Assembly (NCBI RefSeq): GCF_026000115.1
Contig: NZ_AP026867.1
Span: 7,293,001-7,357,000, forward strand
Reading direction: 5' to 3'
Source: Aureispira anguillae
GTDB taxonomy: Bacteria; Bacteroidota; Bacteroidia; Chitinophagales; Saprospiraceae
DNA length: 64,000 bases
Of this stretch, positions 45,388 through 54,800 are shown piece after piece; position 1 is the stretch's first letter, and every line of letters begins with the position of its first letter. The notes under the pieces were generated by a model, which searched no databases, was not told the DNA's origin, and was given only the letters and a program-made list of their open reading frames with translations. Both the position numbers and the translations under genes were made by a program.

Positions 45388-48300
45388 ATGTCCTTAGAAG
45401 AAGAATACACTAACTTAGAACAAGAATCTGTTGTTGAGCATTTTAACACCGAACAAAATACAAATTCTGATGATGGAATAGAATTTAATCCTAATGGCAG
45501 TAATTTGCCCAATAGCGAACCTCCTCCAATGACAAATGAGCGGGGGGAAGCGGTTTGGATTAATACAACAACAATTCGTATAGGCACCGATTATCACCGC
45601 CCCAAATCCAAAGTTGAGTTGACTGCTTTGGTTGAGGAAAAGCAAATTAAGCAACAACAGGCGGATTTATTTATGGTACAATATGAAGCGGTTTATGGGC
45701 AGTTGCCACAAGAAAGAAGCCTAGAAGATCAATCGATAAAAGAGGAAGAGAACGCAGCAATTGACCTAAAGACCGTTTTACCTGAGCTATCAGCTCCAAG
45801 GGAAGAAGAAAATGTATTGGATAAACCAATTGACTTGCAGGCTATAGCAGGGGAGAATCAGCCAATTGGTCAACCTGTTTCCAGCCAAGGAATGGACAAG
45901 GGGATGCCACAGCCAACGGCGACAACAACAACAAAGACTGATGCACCTCCTCCAATCAATTTGGATAAAATTCGGGAAGCTAGCGAGAGCGAACCTTCCA
46001 ACCCAACAACAGAAGTGGTCAAAACAACCTTGCCAAGCCCCGAATCAGATCCAGCTTTTCAAATACTTACTCAGAACGTTTCAAAAGAGGGCGATAGAGA
46101 ACAACGGCACAACAGCGCAATTCATGAAGTGACAGCGGCAGAAGATGCAGCAGAAGAACCACAAAATAAGAAACAAAGTTTAGCAGAAGTAAATCAGATT
46201 GCTAAAATAGAGGCACAAGAAACGCCTGCTTTTAATACGACTTCTTTTGTAAGTGCTTTGATGCAACGAGTAGAGGCAATTATGCCCGAAACGGAGGAAG
46301 ACGCAGATAAATTTAAAGAGAGTGGCAAAATCAAGGAAGTGAAGGAAGCGGTAAAAGGAACGGTGGCAGAAGAACAAACGAAGTCAATTGGTCCAATTGA
46401 ACAAACGACTAAAGAGCAACCTGACCAATCTGGAATTTCATCTAAAAATGTTAAGCCATTACCCCAAGCGCCAATCGGAAAAGAACCCAAAGATATAAGG
46501 GCAGATTTAGGAATGCCCAAGCCTGTAGGACAAGAAAAGGTAGAACAACCCCTCAAAGAAAATGCTCAAGAATTAGAGGATAAATTTACCACTAATCAAA
46601 TAACAGAGGAACAACTCAGTAAATCCAATGAACCTACTTTTACCATGGCATTGGAGACCAAAAAAACGGCTCAGAAAGATAGTAAGGATGCTTCTGTTCG
46701 GTTGAGAACAGAGGAGCAAAAAAACTTGTCGGACACTCGGCAAAGTGCTCGTGACAAAGGAACAGCAGAGATGGGAGGAATGCACCAAGATCGAGCGAAT
46801 AGATTGACCAATGTAGAGGAAAAACAAAAAACGACAAGTCAAAATTATAGCGCAGAAGAAAAAGCCGTAGCAGATAAAATTGGAAAGATTTACAAAAGCA
46901 CTGAAGCGGATGTAGAGGCTATTTTGAATGGTTTAGATAGTAAGGTTCAGCAACTCTTTGATCGAGGCGCTTCAATTGCTCAGCAACGTTTTGAAAACCA
47001 TGTGGCGAATGAAATGGCGATTTATAAAGAAGAGCGTTACGATGGAATATCGGGAACATTGACTTGGGTGGGAGATGCCTTTACGGGCTTGCCTGATGAG
47101 GTAAATAAATTTTTTGTAGAAGGGCGCAATCTTTATGTTGACCATATGGAAGTGGTTATTGAAGAAATTGCCGAATATGTAGCACAAGAACTAAATGCTG
47201 CTAAACAACGAGTACAAAGCGGTCGCCAAGCGGTAAACGATTATGTACGTTCCTTGCCTGATAATCTTCGAAAGGTAGGGAAAAAAGCAGCTGCCGACAT
47301 TAACGAGGAATTTGATGCCTTGAACAGTCAAGTGGATGCTAAGCAAAGTAAGTTGATTGATACCTTAGCAGAAAAATACAAAGAAAATATTGAGCAAGTT
47401 GATACGCATATAAAAGCAATGAAAGCGGCGAATCGGGGATTAATTGATATAGCCTTGGATTCGGTGACTGGGGTGATTGAAACAATTTTGGAGATTAAAG
47501 CTGCACTGACCAATATTTTATCGGCTGCGATTGATGCGATTACAGCAATACTCTTAGACCCAATTGGGTTTTTAGGGAATTTGATTGATGGGGTTTCTAC
47601 AGGAATTGCTAACTTTATGACGAAAATCGAAGACTACTTAACAACTGGTTTTGTAGAGTGGTTGACGGGGGCTATGTCTGGTGCTGGAATAGAAATGCCA
47701 GAAAATATTTTTAGCTTAGAAGGTATTTTTAGTTTGACAACGCAGGCTTTGGGCTTGACTTGGGATTTTATTCGAGCCAGAGCGGTGAATATTTTGGGAG
47801 AAAGACCTGTTAAGGCCATCGAAGATGGCTTTGAAATTTTCCAAATTATCCGTACCGATGGGATTGCTGGTGCTTGGGAATACATCAAGGAGGAATTCAG
47901 TGATTTAAAAGAAACAATTATTGGTTCCATTACCGAAATGTTGATTTCAGAGGTGGTACAATCAGGAATTAAATTCTTGTTGAGTATGCTAACGCCTGCT
48001 GGTGCCTTTGTAAAGGCGGCGATGATGATTGTGGATGTGGCAGAATTTTTTATCCGACAAGGCAGCCAAATTATGGAATTGGTGAAAGCCTTTACCGAAT
48101 CGATTAGTGCTTTAGCTGCTGGGGCGGTTGGCAAAGTTGCGCAACTGATTGAGCGTGCCTTGGGAATTTCTGTTCCTTTGTTGATTGGCTTCTTTACTTC
48201 ACTTTTAAACTTGGGCGACCTTGCTGAAAAGGTTCAAAAAATCTTTAAAAAGATAACCAGTAGAATTACCAAGGCAGTGGATGGCTTTATTGAAAAAGCG

Positions 48301-49935
48301 TCGATGTGGTTTAAGGATAAAAAGGGACGCAGAAAAGCGAAAAAGGATCAGAAGAAAGAGGAAAATGCTAAAAAGAAGAAAAAAGAAGGGGAGGATAAGC
48401 GTACCGATCAGCAAAAGCAAGCTGACCTCAATAAGGGGATGAAGCGTGGAGCGGCAATTGTAAATAATGAAGAATTGACCCAACAGCAAATCAAGGTAGA
48501 GCTCAATAAGTTAGAATTAAAATACCGTTTGGATGATTTGGGAGCGGATTTGTTGCAAGAAACAGAAGATTGGCACTTGTTTATGTTGGAGGCTCGTTTG
48601 GATGGTAAGAAAAGAAGTGAGCAAATTAAACGCAAACCAACTAAGGCAGAAAATGAAGAACAGGTTAGTGCGGAAGATCGTAAAAAACATGAAAAAATAG
48701 CTGCTGTAGTGGAGCAAAAACTAAAGGCGATAGCAGGTTCAGATGATGTAGCTTCTTTTGAAGAATTGTATACAGCCCTCAAAACAGAAGCCAAGCAATT
48801 GGTTAAAACCTATCAACCCCAGCTGAGAAAGGGAATTAAGATTAGCATTGATTTGATTAATGCTGTGGAGAAGGATAAGAAGGATGGGGATGTGGATATT
48901 TTAGTTCATATATATCCAAATGAGTATAAAAAGAATATTAATGTAACTAAAAAGTTCTCAGTTCATGAAGATAGAATAGAGCAAGCACAACATAAAGATA
49001 AATTCCATAAAATATTTACACCTCAAGATTGGAAAGATGAATTTTATCCAAATGACACTAGAACGCCAAGTCAAATTAGACAGATTAGAGAAACTCTAAA
49101 ATGGGGTATAGATAATGGTAAAATTACAAAAATCAAGGTAGGGAAATATATTTTGACGAGAATGACAAATGAACAAATCATTCAAATATCTGTAAAACAA
49201 ATTCAAAATCATGGAAGGTCTCATAGTGAACTTACAGGAGCGAATCCGTTCAATTGGGTAAATATAAAAAAGTTTAACATAACAATAGAAAGGCTGCCTA
49301 ATATTTCCGAATTGTATTCTCAAGAATTATGTGAGGAAATTTTAGCAGAGTTACTAAATAAGAAAGATATCGTAGAAAGTGAGGAAGTTGACAAATACAG
49401 ATTTGCCAAGATTCCAGCAAAAAGAATATTGCCTTCTTCTTGGGGAGCTGATGATATTCGTAAGAAGTACTATTTAAATGATACAGGATATTATTCTCTT
49501 GAAAAAAAAATGGCTAAAGATGGTCTAACTAAGATTAAAGAAGTTATTAGTTTACTAAAGAATAGTGAGGAGGATAAACAGATAGAAGGACAAGAAAAAT
49601 GGGATAATCTATATGATGAAGGAGTTCTAGTAGATGATGAATTTGATCCTAAAAAAGAAAAAGACTATTTAGCTAGAAATTCTTATCACATTGACCACAG
49701 TCCACCTATTGCAAAGCATTGGTGTAAAGGTGGTAATAATATGCCATGGAATGAAAGAAAAGCAATTGCTACAGGAGATTTAGGGTTTATTCATAAGAAT
49801 AATAACTGGTCTAAAGGAGGGGAAGGATATAATTTTAGACCTAACTATTGGTGGGTAGGCGCTAAGTTCACAGGTCCTGGAACTAGTAAGGGGATGGAAT
49901 GGGCAGATCTGCAAACAAAATTTGAAGGAATGTAA
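45388..49935 (+). CDS. polymorphic-toxin-like protein with DUF4157/eCIS-type helical core and putative HNH-like tip
   Basis: Three parts. Residues 1-490 are low-complexity, Glu/Gln/Pro-rich and probably disordered; the HExxH peptidase motif of DUF4157 proteins is absent. Residues about 490-1000 match, from memory, the conserved helical core of large DUF4157 proteins associated with extracellular contractile injection systems: FTGLPDEVNKFFVEGRNLY, DPIGFLGNLIDGV, ALGLTWDFIRARAVNI, and VPLLIGFFTSLLNLGDLAEKV. A Lys-rich hinge follows (about 990-1040), then a variable tail. From about residue 1185 codon use becomes more AT-rich. The last 85 residues hold YHIDHSPPIAKHW (H1434, D1436, H1437, H1444) and GGNNMPWNER, an HNH-nuclease-like pattern. 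Two segments in the tail (DEFYPNDTRTPS and KKYYLNDTGYYS) look like a repeated motif. Toxin activity is inference. No injection-system genes are nearby; possible immunity genes follow at 15 bp. Confidence 0.75.
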   Translation: MSLEEEYTNLEQESVVEHFNTEQNTNSDDGIEFNPNGSNLPNSEPPPMTNERGEAVWINTTTIRIGTDYHRPKSKVELTALVEEKQIKQQQADLFMVQYEAVYGQLPQERSLEDQSIKEEENAAIDLKTVLPELSAPREEENVLDKPIDLQAIAGENQPIGQPVSSQGMDKGMPQPTATTTTKTDAPPPINLDKIREASESEPSNPTTEVVKTTLPSPESDPAFQILTQNVSKEGDREQRHNSAIHEVTAAEDAAEEPQNKKQSLAEVNQIAKIEAQETPAFNTTSFVSALMQRVEAIMPETEEDADKFKESGKIKEVKEAVKGTVAEEQTKSIGPIEQTTKEQPDQSGISSKNVKPLPQAPIGKEPKDIRADLGMPKPVGQEKVEQPLKENAQELEDKFTTNQITEEQLSKSNEPTFTMALETKKTAQKDSKDASVRLRTEEQKNLSDTRQSARDKGTAEMGGMHQDRANRLTNVEEKQKTTSQNYSAEEKAVADKIGKIYKSTEADVEAILNGLDSKVQQLFDRGASIAQQRFENHVANEMAIYKEERYDGISGTLTWVGDAFTGLPDEVNKFFVEGRNLYVDHMEVVIEEIAEYVAQELNAAKQRVQSGRQAVNDYVRSLPDNLRKVGKKAAADINEEFDALNSQVDAKQSKLIDTLAEKYKENIEQVDTHIKAMKAANRGLIDIALDSVTGVIETILEIKAALTNILSAAIDAITAILLDPIGFLGNLIDGVSTGIANFMTKIEDYLTTGFVEWLTGAMSGAGIEMPENIFSLEGIFSLTTQALGLTWDFIRARAVNILGERPVKAIEDGFEIFQIIRTDGIAGAWEYIKEEFSDLKETIIGSITEMLISEVVQSGIKFLLSMLTPAGAFVKAAMMIVDVAEFFIRQGSQIMELVKAFTESISALAAGAVGKVAQLIERALGISVPLLIGFFTSLLNLGDLAEKVQKIFKKITSRITKAVDGFIEKASMWFKDKKGRRKAKKDQKKEENAKKKKKEGEDKRTDQQKQADLNKGMKRGAAIVNNEELTQQQIKVELNKLELKYRLDDLGADLLQETEDWHLFMLEARLDGKKRSEQIKRKPTKAENEEQVSAEDRKKHEKIAAVVEQKLKAIAGSDDVASFEELYTALKTEAKQLVKTYQPQLRKGIKISIDLINAVEKDKKDGDVDILVHIYPNEYKKNINVTKKFSVHEDRIEQAQHKDKFHKIFTPQDWKDEFYPNDTRTPSQIRQIRETLKWGIDNGKITKIKVGKYILTRMTNEQIIQISVKQIQNHGRSHSELTGANPFNWVNIKKFNITIERLPNISELYSQELCEEILAELLNKKDIVESEEVDKYRFAKIPAKRILPSSWGADDIRKKYYLNDTGYYSLEKKMAKDGLTKIKEVISLLKNSEEDKQIEGQEKWDNLYDEGVLVDDEFDPKKEKDYLARNSYHIDHSPPIAKHWCKGGNNMPWNERKAIATGDLGFIHKNNNWSKGGEGYNFRPNYWWVGAKFTGPGTSKGMEWADLQTKFEGM

Positions 49936-49950
49936 TTTAAAGTTAGATTA

Positions 49951-50874
49951 ATGGAATTTTTTAATTTTAAACAAAAAAAGATAGAGGGGGAAGGTGTTGC
50001 CTTAGACTTTTCTAGGGATGGTCATTTACTAGCATTAGGAATAACCCCTAATCCATTGCAATTTCAAGGGCATATAGTTTTATTAAATTCTAGTACTTTG
50101 TCAGAAGTACAAAGGTTTGAAATACAAGACAAAAGGCTGGTGTCTTTGAAATTTAGTTTAGATAGAGATCTATTATATGTCTTACTTCAAGATAATAAAT
50201 ATGACTATCATCTATGCTCAATTTTATTGAGCACTGGCGAAATTAAAAAAATGGCAAGTTATGGAGGAACAGAGTTGTGTAAATCATTAGATATAACTGA
50301 TAATGGAAATTATTTAGCAGTAGTAGGAGTTTCAGTTGAAATTTGGGATTTGAGATTCAATTATATAGTTAAGGCTTATAGTAGTGACGATATTGAGTCT
50401 AGCTTGCAGGCACAATTTTTTAGTAATAGATTGATAGGTATTGGAGGTCTAGAATTGAATGAAATTATTGTATATGATTTTTTAACAGGTGCTCAAGAAC
50501 AGCGTTTTCTAAAACCTTACACACAATCTCGACAAATACTTGTGTCCAATGATAAAACAATGGTATTAGTTTCAGGAATTGGTATAGGGGGAACGTTTGT
50601 TTATGATTTGAAAACAGAGAAAAGAGTATTAGAAAAAAAGTTTAATAAAGATACTCTAAATTCTCATTTTTTATTTGCAATCAATGATTCTCAAATAGTA
50701 AGAATTGGTTCAAGGGGGTTCAGTAGCATAACAACCCAAGATGAAATATATATGAGAGGTAAAAGATATGAACCTTCATATATTATCTGTTCAGCTGCAT
50801 CTCATTCTACTCCTTGTTTTTCCTTTATTCAAGAAAACTATACACTTAATTTAGTTTGGTTTCAAAATGATTAA
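49951..50874 (+). CDS. WD40-like beta-propeller protein, candidate immunity protein
   Basis: Soluble protein of 307 residues without a signal peptide. Strand patterns repeat about every 40-45 residues (ALDFSRDGHLLALG, SLKFSLDRDLLYVL, SLDITDNGNYLAVVGVSVEIWDL, IIVYDFLTGAQEQRF), consistent with a six- to seven-bladed WD40 propeller. It starts 15 bp after the toxin-like gene, on the same strand, with the same AT-rich composition as the toxin tail. That position fits an immunity protein. A function as an ordinary regulatory propeller cannot be excluded. Confidence 0.6.
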   Translation: MEFFNFKQKKIEGEGVALDFSRDGHLLALGITPNPLQFQGHIVLLNSSTLSEVQRFEIQDKRLVSLKFSLDRDLLYVLLQDNKYDYHLCSILLSTGEIKKMASYGGTELCKSLDITDNGNYLAVVGVSVEIWDLRFNYIVKAYSSDDIESSLQAQFFSNRLIGIGGLELNEIIVYDFLTGAQEQRFLKPYTQSRQILVSNDKTMVLVSGIGIGGTFVYDLKTEKRVLEKKFNKDTLNSHFLFAINDSQIVRIGSRGFSSITTQDEIYMRGKRYEPSYIICSAASHSTPCFSFIQENYTLNLVWFQND

Positions 50875-50980
50875 CACTTTTTATGATTTAGAGTTGGTAT
50901 AGAAAATCACACTAGTTAAGAAAAGAAATTAAGATTTGCCATTGACTTGGTGAAAATATCTTGCTACAAATGAATTTAAA

Positions 50981-51496
50981 ATGGCTGTAATAATATTCTC
51001 TCATGGTAAAGAAAGTACTCCCAATAGTACAAAAATTGCCTATTTATCCCAAATTGCTCAAGGATTCAATTTTAAAACGATTTCAATTGATTATACACAT
51101 TGTGTAGCTGTAAATGAAAGAGTTCGTCTATTAAGAGATATTGTCCGTAATTATGAATCTGAGCCAATCATTTTAGTTGGCTCTAGTATGGGAGGCTATG
51201 TATCTACAGTCATAGCTTGTGAGCGATCGGTTAACGGTCTATTCTTAATGGCTCCTGCATTTTACTTAGCTAATTATGACCAGCAAGAATTCTTTCCTAA
51301 GAACCCAAATATAGAAATCGTACATGGCTGGCAGGATGAGGTTGTGCCTTATCAAAATTCTATAAAATTTGGAAATTTAACCTTGGCTAAATTGCACTTG
51401 ATAGATGATAATCATAGACTCAGTAATTCATATGATTTTTTAAGTCAGATTTTTAAGAACTTTTTAAGGAAAATAGCCGATGAGCATAACGTTTAG
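50981..51496 (+). CDS. small alpha/beta hydrolase (YqiA/serine-esterase-like)
   Basis: Compact 171-residue alpha/beta hydrolase. Visible are an N-terminal FSHGKES oxyanion-type strand, the nucleophile elbow GSSMGG with S69, HGWQDEVVP with acid D119, and DDNHRL with H145, so the triad is complete. It lacks a signal peptide and a lid domain. It follows the WD40-like gene after 106 bp in the AT-rich toxin-linked segment and precedes a terminator, so it may be part of the same accessory unit. Its substrate is unknown, and it could simply be a passenger esterase. Confidence 0.8.
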   Translation: MAVIIFSHGKESTPNSTKIAYLSQIAQGFNFKTISIDYTHCVAVNERVRLLRDIVRNYESEPIILVGSSMGGYVSTVIACERSVNGLFLMAPAFYLANYDQQEFFPKNPNIEIVHGWQDEVVPYQNSIKFGNLTLAKLHLIDDNHRLSNSYDFLSQIFKNFLRKIADEHNV

Positions 51497-51544
51497 TTCT
51501 AATAATATTTTTTTGAGTCGTCCCCAAATAAATTGACAGAAATA

Positions 51545-51579
51545 AAAAGGCATCCCTGTAGCGACAAGGATGCTTTTTT
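51545..51579 (+). terminator. rho-independent terminator
   Basis: GCATCC (51550-51555) pairs with GGATGC (51568-51573), with extra pairing inside, and six T follow. It closes the toxin-linked segment. Confidence 0.75.
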
Positions 51580-51865
51580 GTTTGAAAGGGCATTGAACTC
51601 GAAATAAATAAATAGAATAATCGTTTAATATTTGAATGTTATACCAAAGACTCGAAAAGTAGGAAGCGTAAAAAATGCTAATTTAAATTAATTAAAATAT
51701 AATGTGAAATACTTTATTTTTAGTAGAAAAGGATTTAAAATTGTAGTTTTATAAAGAATGCCTCCCCCATAATTTAGGACGATACACTAGACTAAATACC
51801 TATATTAGAACGTTGTATAGACTTCTAAGATACCACTCAAATTACACAAAACAAATTACACAGAC
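51580..51865. other. AT-rich leader of the SBBP/LamG protein
   Basis: No ORF, repeat element or convincing -7/-33 pair is seen. It presumably holds the promoter for the next gene. Confidence 0.4.
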
Positions 51866-54800
51866 ATGAACAAATTATTTCACACCACACTAATTTTATT
51901 AAGTTGGATCGGTTTATTTTCCCATTATTCGAATGCTCAAACCATAGATTGGGCAGGAAGTATTGCTGCTTCTAACCATAATATAGAACCTTATGCAATC
52001 GCTCAAGATGCCAATCAGGATATTTATGTAGTTGGGCGTTTTAGAGAAACGGCTGATTTTAATATGGGAGCAGGAACGGCTAACCTGACCTCAACAGGCA
52101 ACTATGATGCTTTTATCGCTAAATATGACCTAAATGGCAATTACATCTGGGCATTTAATCTTGGAACGACTGGAACAGGAAAAGACACAAGGGCTTATGA
52201 TATAACGGTAGATGCTTTAGGAAATGTTATTGTCGTAGGAGAGTTTAAAGGGGCAGGGGTTAATTTTGCGCCTTTAGGGGGAGTTGCAACGAGTTTAACG
52301 AGTAGTACAGCAGGAAGTGACCCTGATGGTTTTGCAGCAAAATACAATAGTGCTGGGCAATGTATTTGGGCGATGCAATTTGGTGCAGGAACCCTAAATA
52401 ATGAAATTTATGGTGTAGCAACAGATCCTTCTAATAACATTTATATAGCAGGGCGATTAGATGATAATGACGCTACCAATGCTACTGCCATCAATGTAAA
52501 TCCTCTAGGAGCGGCTCATTCAATGAATACGAATGGAGCAGATATCGTTTTAATCAAATACAATGCAAATGGATTGCATCTTTGGGATGCTAGCATAGGG
52601 AGTTCAGGGAATTTGGAATATGCTTATGGGGTAGAAGTTAGCGGTGCTAATTTGTACCTCACAGGAGAGTTTCAAGGAACCGCTGAATTTAACCCATTGG
52701 GAACTTCTATTCAAAGAACCTCCTTGGGGAGTTACGATGGTTTTGTTGCTCAATACGATGCCGCAACAGGGGTATGCAATTGGGCAAATCGATTTGGAGG
52801 AACAGGAAGTGATGAAGCAAGGAAGGCTACCGTAGATGCCGCAGGAGCTGTTTATCTTACAGGTTTGTTTTACAATACCGTAGATTTTGATCCAAGTGGG
52901 GGAACCTATAACATTAGTTCTAGTGGCAGTAGTGATATTTTTGTTGCCAAATACACTTCTTCAGGCACTCATGCTTGGGCTTTTCCTATAGGGGGAGCTA
53001 GTTTGGACTATGGTTACGATATTGACATAGATGGAACCAACCTCTATGTAACAGGCAAATTTAGAGGAACAGCGGATTTTGATCCAAGTGCAAATACGGC
53101 AAATCTTACAAGCGCAGGGAGCGCAACAATGGACGAAGCATTCATAGGAAAATATACCAATAATGGTGTTTATGTGAATGCTTTTTCAATTGAAGGGGCA
53201 GGGCATGATCGAGGTTATGGAATTGTTGTAAATAATGGCTCGATTCATCTAACAGGGTATTTTGAAGGTATGAATGTAGATTTTGATCCTATAGGGACTG
53301 CAACCTTAAATTCTGCTAGTGGTACGACTTATAATGATGGTTTTATTGCCATCTATTCCGATGTTGTACCAACACCAGAGGTGGCTATCATAGAGTGGTT
53401 AGCGAATCCTACAGGGATAGAATCCGAAGAGGAATGGGTCGAAATTTACAATTATGGTAGTGCACCAATTAATCTAAAAGATTGGAAACTGAAGGATGAA
53501 GATACGGATAATGCTACCATTTCTGCTGTTGATTTATTTCTTTCGGCAGGAGAGTCGCTTATTTTGGCTAGGAATAAGGCTAAATTTGAAGAACACTGGC
53601 TAAAAGGTTGCGCAAATGATAAAGTTGTTCAAGTAAGCATGGATTTGGAAAATGATGCAGATGAGTTGATCTTGGAAGATAATAATGGAACAATAATTTG
53701 GTCGATTGCTTATGATGATGATGAGACGGAGGGGCGAGCTACTTATTATACAGAGCTAACTTATGCCAATACAAACTATGGTTCTAAGGCTATTCCTGGA
53801 GTTAATAGAACAGGGAATGATGTAACGGGATCTTTGGGCTATCAACGAAATAATACGACAGTTGATGTCAACGCCTTTGCAAATGATATAGGAGATATAG
53901 GAAGTCCTATTTATAATAACTTGATGGATTATAATCGTGGAAATACAGTCATTGTAGATGGAGTAGACGATTATATTGACTTGGGGGCGCAAATTGCTCT
54001 AGAAAACCAATCCGAGTTTACCTTTGAGGCATGGGTCAAACCACTTACAATTGATGCCAATACTGAACGAATATTTTCTAAACGACTCAATAATACCAAT
54101 CGGATTGAAATTTCATTAGGAAGTGGAGGTACAGAGGCCACCAATCAATATCTAAAAATTAGTATTTGCAATGGGACTAGTGAGTCGGCTAATGCTTCTA
54201 ACTTATCTGTTCCTGTTGGAGAATGGACACATATTGCGGTTGTTTTTAATGGAGCAGCTACGGCTGGTAATCGCTTGAAATTTTATGCCAATGGAATTGC
54301 TCAAACACTTAGCTCTGACCCTGTTGCCACAACTACTCCCTCAGGGACTGGAAATGCACATTTAGGGAAGCGTTCTGACAATGCCAATAAACCCTCTAAT
54401 GTGGAACTGGATGAAGTTCGCTTGTGGAATAGCGCTCGCAGCGAACAATTGGTTAGAGAAAATATGCATTTGACCTTAACGGGTTGTGAAACGGGGTTGG
54501 TTGCTTATTATCAATTGAATGAAACAACAGGCACAGTGGCAAATGATGTATTGGCAAACAACAATGCTACCTTGATGAATGGAGCAAGCCGAAATAGCTC
54601 ACCAATTAATGTTGGCAATTCTGCGGCTTCTATAAGTCAAACTATAACGGGCATTGCTACTACAGGAGTACACAACTTTGCCACCGCTCATTTAGAGATT
54701 AATTTTACTTCTAAAACAGGAACAGAAGATATTACGGTTACTTATGAAGGTTTTTCTCCGAATACCAATAGGGGAACCAATGGGGTCGCTGTTTATGATA

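Noticed and set aside
46180-48794. Several minus-strand ORFs of 60-166 residues inside the toxin-like gene
   Set aside because: Antisense shadows without domains or spacing of real genes; the + strand frame is continuous and carries recognised motifs.
45388-49935. Full DUF4157 metalloprotease-like protein
   Set aside because: The HExxH motif that marks DUF4157 is not present; only the downstream helical core is recognised.
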